DNA from: an uncultured Ruminococcus sp.
GTDB lineage: Bacteria; Bacillota; Clostridia; Oscillospirales; CAG-272
Direction: 5' to 3'
Assembly: GCA_902783905.1 (NCBI GenBank)
Contig: CACZSP010000214.1
Location: 1 to 5,160, forward strand
DNA: 5,160 bases
In this document: one piece after another, positions 1-5,160 of the stretch
Numbering within the stretch: the first letter of the stretch is position 1
Layout of the letters: each line of letters opens with the position of its first letter
Position numbers and translations under genes: made by a program
The notes under the pieces: generated by a model
What the model saw: only the letters and a program-made list of their open reading frames with translations
Databases searched by the model: none
Told to the model about the DNA's origin: nothing

Positions 1-2
1 AA

Positions 3-1775
3 AAAAAGAAAAAAACCGCTTCAGATAAGACGGCGCGGGAAACGAAAAAGAAAAAGCCCGACGAAACGCAAAGAAAATCAAAGCCGAAGGAACGGAAAGC
101 CGAAATCCAGCCGAAAGTGCGGGTAATACCTCTCGGCGGTATCGGAGAGGTCGGCAAAAACATGACCCTCGTCGAGTACGGGGACGATATCATCGCGATC
201 GACTGCGGGCTCGGTTTTCCCGAAGACGACATGCCGGGGATCGACCTCGTCATACCCGACTTTTCCTACCTTGAGGCAAACCGCGAAAAGTTCCGCGGAG
301 TCGTTCTGACCCACGGCCACGAAGACCATATCGGCGCCATTCCGTATCTGCTCAGAAGCTTCAACGTCCCGGTCTGGGGCACACCTCTTACTGTCGGGAT
401 AATCAGAAACAAACTGAAAGAGCATCATCTTCCCTTCTCCCCCCAGCTCGTCACGGTGCACGCGGGAGACAAGCTGAAGATCGGCACGTTCGACGTCGAG
501 TTCATACACGTAAATCATTCCATCCCGGACGCCTGCGCGATCGCCGTCGGTACTCCCTGCGGCACGATCCTCCACTCGGGCGACTTCAAAGTCGACGTAT
601 CTCCGATCGAAGGCGATATGATTGACCTGACGAGGATCGGAGAGCTCGGGCGCCGCGGAATAAAACTTCTCCTCTGCGAATCCACCAACGCCGAGCGCCA
701 CGGCTTCACTCCGTCTGAGAGAAGCGTCGGCGGCGTGCTTGAAAACGTTTTTGCCGCAAACACCGGAAAACGCGTCGTTGTCGCCACCTTTTCGTCGAAC
801 GTCCACAGGGTCATGCAGATCATTTCGATCTCGGCACGTTTCGGACGCAAGGTCGCGATAACCGGACGCAGCATGCAGACTGTGATCGCCGCCGCGATCG
901 AGCTGGGATATATGACGCCTCCTCCCGAAACGATAATCGACGTAGAGGACGCGAAGGCGTTCCCTCCCGGACGCGTCACGCTGATCACGACCGGCAGCCA
1001 GGGAGAGCCCATGTCGGCTCTCTACCGCATGACCTTTACCGATCATTCCCCCGTCACGCTCGGTCCGTCCGACGTAGTCGTCTTTTCCTCGAGCGCGATC
1101 CCGGGCAACGAAAAACTGATAAGCAGGATAATCAACGAGCTTTCCCGCAACGGCATACGCGTCATTTACGACAGCGTTTATTCGGGCGTTCACGCCTCGG
1201 GGCACGCCTGCTCCGAAGAGATCAAGATGATGATACGTCTTGCCTCTCCGAAATACTACGTCCCGATCCACGGCGAATACCGTCATCTGTCAGCCAACCG
1301 CGAGATCGCCTCGTTCGTCGGGATACCCGATGACCGGATAATCACGGCGGACACCGGAAGCGTGATAGAATTCGACAAAAAGACCTGCGCGCTTGCCGGC
1401 ACTGTGCCTTCGGGCAGGACCCTCATAGACGGGCTCGGAGTCGGAGACGTCGGTAAAGCGGTCCTTCGCGACCGCAGGCATCTGTCGGAGGACGGTATCG
1501 TGATAGTATTCGCCTCGGTCGATCTCGAAGCGCGTCTCATCCTTACGCCGCCCGAGGTTATTTCAAAAGGATTTATCTATCTCCCGGACGCGGAAGAACT
1601 GATCAACGAAACCAAAAACACGGCGGCTAACGAGCTGGCCGAAGCGATCAAGGGGTACGGGAAGCATCCCGCTCTTGAAACGGTAAAAGAAAGAGTACGC
1701 AGAGCCGTGCTCAGACTGCTTATAGCAAAAACGGGAAGAAATCCGATGGTGATACCGCTTATCACCGATCTCTGA
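3..1775 (+). CDS. rnj: Ribonuclease J (5'-truncated by the window edge)
   Basis: RNase J is a zinc-dependent 5'-3' exo- and endoribonuclease of bacterial mRNA decay and rRNA maturation. Counting the GTG at 117 as residue 1, the core starts VIPLGGIGEVGKNM. It carries the metallo-beta-lactamase signature HGHEDH (66-71), H131/H134 (HVNHSIPDA), D156 in SGDFKVD, beta-CASP motif A E188 (CEST), H359/H363 in GVHASGHA, and PIHGEYRH (383-390). The C-terminal domain runs from about 450 to the TGA at 1773. This is the complete core, close to the family's usual 550-560 residues, and the intact catalytic residues favour a J1-like active enzyme over J2. GTG-117 is not credited as the start: it has no ribosome binding site and the frame stays open to base 3. 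That adds at least 38 residues, 17 of them Lys or Arg, as a disordered basic tail whose true start lies upstream of the window. Confidence 0.96.
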   Translation, partial: KKKKTASDKTARETKKKKPDETQRKSKPKERKAEIQPKVRVIPLGGIGEVGKNMTLVEYGDDIIAIDCGLGFPEDDMPGIDLVIPDFSYLEANREKFRGVVLTHGHEDHIGAIPYLLRSFNVPVWGTPLTVGIIRNKLKEHHLPFSPQLVTVHAGDKLKIGTFDVEFIHVNHSIPDACAIAVGTPCGTILHSGDFKVDVSPIEGDMIDLTRIGELGRRGIKLLLCESTNAERHGFTPSERSVGGVLENVFAANTGKRVVVATFSSNVHRVMQIISISARFGRKVAITGRSMQTVIAAAIELGYMTPPPETIIDVEDAKAFPPGRVTLITTGSQGEPMSALYRMTFTDHSPVTLGPSDVVVFSSSAIPGNEKLISRIINELSRNGIRVIYDSVYSGVHASGHACSEEIKMMIRLASPKYYVPIHGEYRHLSANREIASFVGIPDDRIITADTGSVIEFDKKTCALAGTVPSGRTLIDGLGVGDVGKAVLRDRRHLSEDGIVIVFASVDLEARLILTPPEVISKGFIYLPDAEELINETKNTAANELAEAIKGYGKHPALETVKERVRRAVLRLLIAKTGRNPMVIPLITDL

Positions 1776-1812
1776 TTCTGATTGTCCCGAACAATATAAA
1801 AAGCAAAACCCG

Positions 1813-1817
1813 AAAGG
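1813..1817 (+). promoter_or_regulatory. Possible ribosome binding site of the foldase gene
   Basis: AAAGG lies 11 bases before the ATG at 1829, a weak and slightly distant Shine-Dalgarno sequence. The ATG is still the best start because the basic N-terminus and membrane helix directly follow it, and the next Met (residue 49) lies inside that helix. In the 53-base gap after the RNase J stop I see no properly spaced -35/-10 pair and no terminator, so cotranscription with RNase J is plausible. Confidence 0.45.
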
Positions 1818-1828
1818 TATTCTGAACA

Positions 1829-3610
1829 ATGGGAAAAGGTAACAGATCCAGAACCAACCGCGCCGCCGAGATCATAGCCTCGCAGGAACATTTCCAGGGC
1901 AAAAAATCCGGCAATAAGACAAAGAAGATAACCGTCATCACCTCGATCATCGTAGCCGTCGTTCTTATCGGAATGATCGCCCTGATCGTTATCAACTCGA
2001 GCGGTATCACCGTCCGCGCAAAAACCGCCGTAAAATCGGACAACTACAGAGTCTCCGGCTCTGTGCTGACCTATTATTTCTATCTGCAGTACTCCGAGTT
2101 CCTCAGCTACTACGGCAGCTACTCCTCCTATTTCGGACTTGACACTTCCAAATCCTTAAAGTCCCAGTCCTATGACGAAAACAGGACCTGGTACGATTAT
2201 TTTATGGATAATACCGTTGAGCAGCTGACTCAGATAGTCTCTCTCTGCGAGGCGGCGAAACGCGACGGAGTGAAACTTGACGACGAAGACCGCAAGGATA
2301 TCGATGCCAACATCGACACTCTCAAGGAATACGCGTCGCAAAACAATATGTCGCTTTCCACTTTCATCACTGCCAAATTCAGCGACGCCGTCAAGCTTTC
2401 GGATATCAAAGAAGCCACCGAGATGTCGGTTCTCGCCTCCAAGTATCTCAAGACTCTCAATGAGAAATTCAAATCGGAAGTCACCGACGAGGCGATCGAC
2501 AAATACGTCGAAGACAACAAATCCGATTTCATCACGGCCGACACTCTCAAATACGAGTTCAAGGCCGAAAAGAGTATAGCCGGAGCCGAAGCGACCGAAG
2601 AAGAAAACAAGGCCTACGACGACGCGAAGACAAATATGAAGAAGCTTGCCGAAGAACTCAAAGCGGCGGCGACCGGCGCCGACGCCTTCAAGACGTGGAT
2701 GATCAACTACCTCTGCGGAGATACCGCTTCAAAAGCGTTTGACGACGCCGTCGCCGAAAAAACGAAAGATCTTGCCGACACCGACAAGCCCTCCGCCGAA
2801 GTTCTCGAAAAAGCCAAAACCGATACGGTCGCCTATCTACGTGATTCCATGGAGGAAAAAGAAGGCGCCGAAGCTCCGAAATTCGGTGAGACCGCTTATG
2901 CGTCGGCTCTCGATAATGCTGTGACCTCCGTCTATTCCTCCGTCGTGACCAACGGATTCAGGAAGATCGAAAACAAAGGAGTCGCCTATTCCGATCCGGC
3001 CGCCGAAAACGCGACCGCTCTTAACAAGTGGCTCTTCGATGCCGAAAGAAAAGCGGGTGACTCCTATATCGACGAGACTGAAGGCGACACCTCCTCCACC
3101 TACGTCGTATATCTCGTCACCGAAACAGCCAAGAAGGACGAAGGAAAGACGGTCGACGTCGCTCACATACTCATCAGCTCGAAGACCGCCGGCTACGACG
3201 AATCCGATACCGAAAAGTCCAACAGCGCCTCTGAAGCCGCCAAGAAGAAAGCCGAGGAACTGCTTGCCGGATTCAACGCCGGAACAAAGACTCTCGACGC
3301 CTTCAAGGAACTCGGCGAAAAGAACACCGAAGACAGCAACGTAGTTTACGAAGCGGTCAAGGAGGGCGACATGGTCGAAGAGTTCAACGACTGGATTTTC
3401 GACGAAGCGAGAGCCGAAGGCGACACCGGTATCGTCAAGACGACCTACGGTTATCACATTATGTACTTTATCGGCAAGGGAGACCCCGTCTGGAAGGTCA
3501 ACGCGAAAAACGGCGTCATCAACGACAACCTCAAGAGCTGGTACGAAGAGACCGAAGCCGAATTCCACGTCGTCTGCAACCGCGATTCCCTTACATACGT
3601 TCCCGCGTAA
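1829..3610 (+). CDS. Membrane-anchored parvulin-type peptidyl-prolyl isomerase (PpiC/PrsA-like foldase)
   Basis: A probable extracytoplasmic foldase of 593 residues. Residues 1-33 are basic and about 34-56 form one hydrophobic helix (VAVVLIGMIALIVI). No lipobox Cys is present (Cys only at 140, 296 and 583), so this is a signal anchor rather than a PrsA-style lipoprotein. Residues 60-235 are helical and SurA/PrsA N-domain-like, ending in VTDEAIDKYVEDNKSDF. The parvulin domain spans about 438-550: first strand VAHILIS (444-450), helix AKKKAEELLAG, then GDMVEEFNDWIFDEAR and the closing strand GYHIMYFIG. The family's usual GGDLG turn is not recognisable. Residues 236-430 look like a second, degenerate parvulin unit lacking the HIL strand. 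It lies 53 bases behind RNase J and overlaps the next start codon. The family call is solid; isomerase activity is inferred, and a mainly chaperone role is possible. Confidence 0.87.
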   Translation: MGKGNRSRTNRAAEIIASQEHFQGKKSGNKTKKITVITSIIVAVVLIGMIALIVINSSGITVRAKTAVKSDNYRVSGSVLTYYFYLQYSEFLSYYGSYSSYFGLDTSKSLKSQSYDENRTWYDYFMDNTVEQLTQIVSLCEAAKRDGVKLDDEDRKDIDANIDTLKEYASQNNMSLSTFITAKFSDAVKLSDIKEATEMSVLASKYLKTLNEKFKSEVTDEAIDKYVEDNKSDFITADTLKYEFKAEKSIAGAEATEEENKAYDDAKTNMKKLAEELKAAATGADAFKTWMINYLCGDTASKAFDDAVAEKTKDLADTDKPSAEVLEKAKTDTVAYLRDSMEEKEGAEAPKFGETAYASALDNAVTSVYSSVVTNGFRKIENKGVAYSDPAAENATALNKWLFDAERKAGDSYIDETEGDTSSTYVVYLVTETAKKDEGKTVDVAHILISSKTAGYDESDTEKSNSASEAAKKKAEELLAGFNAGTKTLDAFKELGEKNTEDSNVVYEAVKEGDMVEEFNDWIFDEARAEGDTGIVKTTYGYHIMYFIGKGDPVWKVNAKNGVINDNLKSWYEETEAEFHVVCNRDSLTYVPA

Positions 3611-3612
3611 TG
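3608..3612 (+). promoter_or_regulatory. TAATG stop-start overlap (translational coupling)
   Basis: The foldase stop TAA (3608-3610) and the next gene's ATG (3610-3612) share one base. The preceding 25 bases are pyrimidine-rich with no Shine-Dalgarno sequence, so termination-reinitiation is the simplest way for the Cys-pair protein to be translated. It would tie that protein's level to the foldase. Confidence 0.7.
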
Positions 3613-4365
3613 CAGTCAGAAATGCCCGACCGCCCGAACCGCATAGCGGCGTACAGATGCCCGCTGTGCGGCGGCGGCGTCATGAGCGCGGTGGATATCG
3701 CCTCTCTGACCAGGAGCATCATTCCCGGCAGACCGGCAAGATTCCGGCTCAGATGCTCAAATCCCGACTGCCCGTCCTCCGGCATGGAAGACCCTCCCGG
3801 GATGACCGTCGAGGCGATCTCCGACCCGTCCGGTAAAAAGGTCCGCTTCTCGGTCCCGTGCATCCTCTGCGGCGGAATCCACACGGCGACGATAAGCTCG
3901 GATATTCTCGCGTCGCGTGAGATCTTTGCGTTTCCCTGCCCGAGCTACGGAGTGGATATCTGCTTTGCCGGCGAGATACGCCGCGTCAAATACGAGCTGT
4001 CCCGCACCGAGCTCGAGCTGCTCGATATGATGAGCGAGGGAGACTCGGCGGACGTCAGTCTCGAGCCGGACAGAGAAAAAGCCCTTCCCGATCCCGAGAT
4101 TTCCGAAACGCTGATAACCGTTACGAAACTGCTCGAGGAGGAAGGAAAGGTTTACTGCTCCTGCCCGGAACACACGGGTCCAGGATCGTCCGGAAGCGAA
4201 AACGGCGACGGCGAACCGGCTGACAGCCGTCTTTCATTCGAACTGCTTCCGCACGCGGTCGTCGTGACGTGCAGCCGTTGCGGAGCGAAAAAAATGCTCC
4301 CCGCCGTTTCATACAACGCGGCGCGCGACTTCGCAGAAACCGACGAGCTCATACTTGACGAATGA
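3610..4365 (+). CDS. Cys-pair (zinc-ribbon-like) protein of unknown function
   Basis: I do not recognise a named function. The 251-residue product has twelve Cys, ten in close pairs: C17-x2-C20 (CPLCGG), C49-x4-C54, C84-x2-C87 (CILCGG), C183-x-C185 and C221-x2-C224 (CSRCG), plus C110 and C118. This is typical of zinc-ribbon knuckles. There is no signal peptide or membrane helix, so it is probably cytoplasmic. The opening CPLCGG followed about 30 residues later by a second Cys pair recalls the uncharacterised CpXC domain, but I cannot confirm that. Residues 140-180 are acidic and helical, and 186-206 are Gly/Ser/Glu-rich, a likely flexible linker before the last knuckle. The ATG shares its A with the TAA of the foldase gene (TAATG) and no Shine-Dalgarno precedes it, so translation is probably coupled. 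Alternative Met codons are equally without a binding site. Confidence 0.83.
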   Translation: MQSEMPDRPNRIAAYRCPLCGGGVMSAVDIASLTRSIIPGRPARFRLRCSNPDCPSSGMEDPPGMTVEAISDPSGKKVRFSVPCILCGGIHTATISSDILASREIFAFPCPSYGVDICFAGEIRRVKYELSRTELELLDMMSEGDSADVSLEPDREKALPDPEISETLITVTKLLEEEGKVYCSCPEHTGPGSSGSENGDGEPADSRLSFELLPHAVVVTCSRCGAKKMLPAVSYNAARDFAETDELILDE

Positions 4366-4378
4366 AACAACAACAGAA

Positions 4379-4416
4379 TTTCTGCCGGATTATTCAGCGG
4401 AATAATCCGGCAGAAA
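4379..4416 (+). terminator. Perfect 16-bp hairpin after the operon, without a T-tract
   Basis: TTTCTGCCGGATTATT (4379-4394) and AATAATCCGGCAGAAA (4401-4416) are exact reverse complements around the 6-base loop CAGCGG, starting 14 bases after the stop of the Cys-pair gene. Position suggests an operon-end transcript hairpin. On the plus strand the right arm is followed by CGGTAAAACC rather than a T-run, so efficient intrinsic termination is doubtful. An mRNA 3'-end stabiliser, or read-through into the tRNA-like region, is equally possible. Confidence 0.6.
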
Positions 4417-4425
4417 CGGTAAAAC

Positions 4426-4592
4426 CGGGGTGTGGCGGAGCTGGTACCGCGCGACATTGGGGAGCTAGAGACAGCTTTCACCTTACCGCCGCGGATAACG
4501 CCGAAAAACGGCGAAAAAGCGTGAAAAGCGGAGAAAACAATAGGTTCGAGTCAGAGCCAAAGTGTATTTGACCACTTATCTGACCCCAACCA
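4426..4592 (+). pseudogene. Interrupted tRNA-Pro(GGG)-like sequence, copy 1
   Basis: The first 38 positions match a tRNA-Pro: acceptor strand CGGGGTG (4426-4432), D-stem GCGG/CCGC (4435-4438 and 4447-4450) around AGCTGGTA, then CGACA and anticodon loop TTGGGGA (4457-4463), anticodon GGG. From 4464 the tRNA pattern fails, because no TGTCG-like strand closes the anticodon stem. About 76 hairpin-rich bases follow, including AGCT/AGCT (4463-4476) and CGCCG-A5-CGGCG (4499-4513). Then comes a T-loop-like GGTTCGAGTC (4543-4552) whose stem does not pair, and GACCCCAACCA (4582-4592), which can restore five acceptor pairs (4427-4431 with 4583-4587). It could be a decayed tRNA, a tRNA with an inserted segment, or a tRNA-like RNA. 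I consider it non-functional as a tRNA as read. Confidence 0.55.
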
Positions 4593-4607
4593 GAAAAACA
4601 GAATAAT
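4580..4607 (+). promoter_or_regulatory. Candidate sigma-70 promoter before the second tRNA-like copy
   Basis: CTGACC (4580-4585, 4 of 6 to TTGACA), a 16-base spacer and AATAAT (4602-4607, 5 of 6 to TATAAT) lie upstream of position 4614, the first base of the second tRNA-Pro-like sequence, seven bases after the -10. The positioning is suggestive, but the -35 is weak and overlaps the 3'-end-like part of copy 1. Confidence 0.3.
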
Positions 4608-4613
4608 ACATAT

Positions 4614-4760
4614 CGGGGTGTAACTCAGTTGGTAGAGTGCGTGGTTTGGGAGCGTGTAGGAAGATTCTCTTCCGTTTCCGCAAAGCCTTCCAAAGCGGTG
4701 AAAAACCGTGAAAAAGCGCAAAAACGCGAGGTCTTCATTTCGGTACTTTCCGCACGACCA
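4614..4760 (+). pseudogene. Interrupted tRNA-Pro(TGG)-like sequence, copy 2
   Basis: Positions 1-38 of a tRNA-Pro are well formed: CGGGGTG (4614-4620), D-stem ACTC/GAGT (4623-4626 and 4635-4638) around AGTTGGTA, then CGTGG and anticodon loop TTTGGGA (4645-4651), anticodon TGG. The expected CCACG closing strand is absent. Instead about 76 bases follow with hairpins GGAAGA/TCTTCC (4659-4673), CCGC/GCGG (4678-4698), or alternatively CGGT/ACCG (4696-4708). AGGTC (4729-4733), like a tRNA variable region, is followed by CGACCA (4755-4760), like a tRNA-Pro 3' end. The flank CATGA after CCA is identical to that after the intact copy. The acceptor strand pairs poorly (4 of 7) and no T-arm forms, so it is probably not a working tRNA as read. 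Confidence 0.55.
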
Positions 4761-4791
4761 CATGAAAGACCATAACAACGACCACATGAAA
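4756..4791 (+). repeat. Three tandem 12-bp units starting in a tRNA-Pro 3'-end sequence
   Basis: GACCACATGAAA (4756-4767), GACCATAACAAC (4768-4779) and GACCACATGAAA (4780-4791) are contiguous. The first and third are identical and the middle unit matches at 8 of 12 positions. The motif CGACCACATGA also occurs at the 3' end of the intact tRNA-Pro (4892-4902), so the units derive from, or copy, a tRNA 3' end plus its downstream flank. Confidence 0.7.
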
Positions 4792-4822
4792 AACGGCGGT
4801 CGAAAATCAAAATTTCATATTT

Positions 4823-4897
4823 CGGGGTGTGGCCCAATGGTAAGGCGCTACATTTGGGATGTAGATTTCGCTGGTTCGATTCCAGTCACTCCGACCA
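4823..4897 (+). tRNA. tRNA-Pro (anticodon TGG), CCA encoded
   Basis: A complete 75-base cloverleaf. The acceptor CGGGGTG (4823-4829) pairs with CACTCCG (4887-4893) with one G-T. The D-stem is GCC/GGC (4832-4834, 4844-4846), and the anticodon stem CTACA/TGTAG (4848-4852, 4860-4864) closes loop TTTGGGA, giving anticodon TGG (4855-4857). The T-stem GCTGG/CCAGT has the canonical loop TTCGATT (4875-4881). Discriminator A4894 and encoded CCA (4895-4897) complete it. The C1-G72 pair, A73 and G35/G36 are known tRNA-Pro identity features. It reads CCN proline codons. It is the third tRNA-Pro-like unit in the tandem and the only intact one, and an intrinsic terminator begins nine bases after CCA. Confidence 0.96.
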
Positions 4898-4906
4898 CAT
4901 GACAAT

Positions 4907-4957
4907 AATCCGAACATTCTCTTACTTGGAGAAGCGTTCGGATTGTTTGTTTTATTT
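4907..4957 (+). terminator. Intrinsic terminator of the tRNA-Pro transcript
   Basis: AATCCGAAC (4907-4915) pairs with GTTCGGATT (4936-4944), and an inner TTCTC/GAGAA pair (4917-4921, 4929-4933) extends the stem to a 7-base loop, with a small internal bulge. It is followed by the T-rich GTTTGTTTTATTT (4945-4957). This is a textbook rho-independent terminator placed directly after the tRNA. Confidence 0.93.
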
Positions 4958-5160
4958 GAGTATCCCAACTTTAATAGCATGAAATGAAAATAGCCTCCGA
5001 AGAATTTTCCCTATGCTCGTTAAAGTATCGGACATTGTCCGCCACTTCTCTTAACTGGTGTCCATTGGATCACATCCTTTCGTTGAGTTTATGTAGGTTG
5101 ATTTATTCAAAGTTTTGTGATAAACTATTACTGTAAAAATTTAAGTATGAGTTGAATTAT
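4958..5160. other. AT-rich tail without a convincing gene
   Basis: Positions 4961-5160 contain 67 G or C in 200 bases by hand count (about 34%), far below the upstream genes. No open frame of normal gene size is visible on either strand. It contains the short inverted repeat GGACA-T-TGTCC (5030-5040), a minus-strand frame of 27 codons (4952-5035), and a minus-strand stretch from 5072 (TGATCCAATGGACACC) that resembles an IS3-type end. The composition break right after a tRNA and its terminator fits an island or IS-scarred edge, but nothing here proves it. Confidence 0.6.

Noticed and set aside
78..1286. Long minus-strand open frame opposite RNase J
   Set aside because: It is a GC-rich shadow of the RNase J gene, whose catalytic motifs are unmistakable on the plus strand; no family features.
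1782..1800. TTGTCC and TATAAA between RNase J and the foldase as a promoter
   Set aside because: The boxes are only 7 bases apart, far short of the 16-18 needed for a sigma-70 promoter.
2837..3568. Minus-strand open frame of 243 codons opposite the foldase
   Set aside because: Shadow of the foldase coding frame caused by biased codon use; no start signal or recognisable domain.
4362..4571. Plus-strand open frame of 69 codons after the Cys-pair gene
   Set aside because: It runs through the hairpin and the tRNA-Pro-like copy 1, has no ribosome binding site and low-complexity content.
4426..4760. Group I introns in tRNA genes
   Set aside because: The insertions are only about 76 bases, too short for a group I intron core, and no P/Q/R/S-like elements were seen; the flanking anticodon strands do not re-pair either.
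4756..4791. CRISPR-like array
   Set aside because: The 12-bp units are contiguous with no unique spacers and too short; they derive from a tRNA end.
4708..4902. Plus-strand open frame of 64 codons ending GSIPVTPTT
   Set aside because: Its end is a translation of the intact tRNA-Pro and its DHMK repeats come from the 12-bp tandem units; not a gene.

Overview
The window looks like chromosomal DNA of a fairly GC-rich member of the Bacillota, most likely a Clostridia/Oscillospiraceae-type bacterium. This is inferred from an RNase J with a long basic N-terminal tail, a membrane-anchored PpiC/PrsA-type foldase and a Cys-pair protein of a kind common in that group. Species-level placement is not possible from the sequence alone.

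Three plus-strand genes fill positions 1-4365. The first is a 5'-truncated RNase J gene, open to the window edge, with all metallo-beta-lactamase/beta-CASP motifs intact. After a 53-base gap comes a 593-residue membrane-anchored parvulin-type peptidyl-prolyl isomerase. It carries one recognisable C-terminal parvulin domain and what looks like a degenerate earlier copy of the same fold. The third gene overlaps the second by one base (TAATG) and encodes a 251-residue protein with five close Cys pairs, probably a zinc-ribbon protein of unknown function. No Shine-Dalgarno sequence precedes it, so its translation is probably coupled to the foldase gene. RNase J acts in RNA decay and the foldase outside the membrane, so shared transcription need not mean shared pathway.

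Positions 4366-4957 are non-coding but dense. A perfect 16-bp hairpin lacking a T-tract follows the third gene. Then come three tRNA-Pro-related sequences in the same orientation. The first two begin as good tRNA-Pro genes (acceptor strand, D-arm, anticodon loop), but both stop matching a tRNA directly after anticodon-loop position 38. From there they run into about 76 bases of hairpin-rich sequence containing a shared 19-base motif (17 of 19 identical), followed by 3'-end-like remnants. The third copy is a complete tRNA-Pro(UGG) with encoded CCA and a strong intrinsic terminator. Three tandem 12-bp units sit between copies two and three, starting within the tRNA 3'-end sequence.

The last 200 bases (4961-5160) are about 34% GC by my count, against about 62% in a sampled 60-base stretch of the RNase J gene. 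They hold no convincing gene. Together with the adjacent intact tRNA this suggests the edge of an island or an IS-scarred region. The part most worth a second look is the tRNA-Pro cluster, with two copies broken at the same anticodon-loop position.
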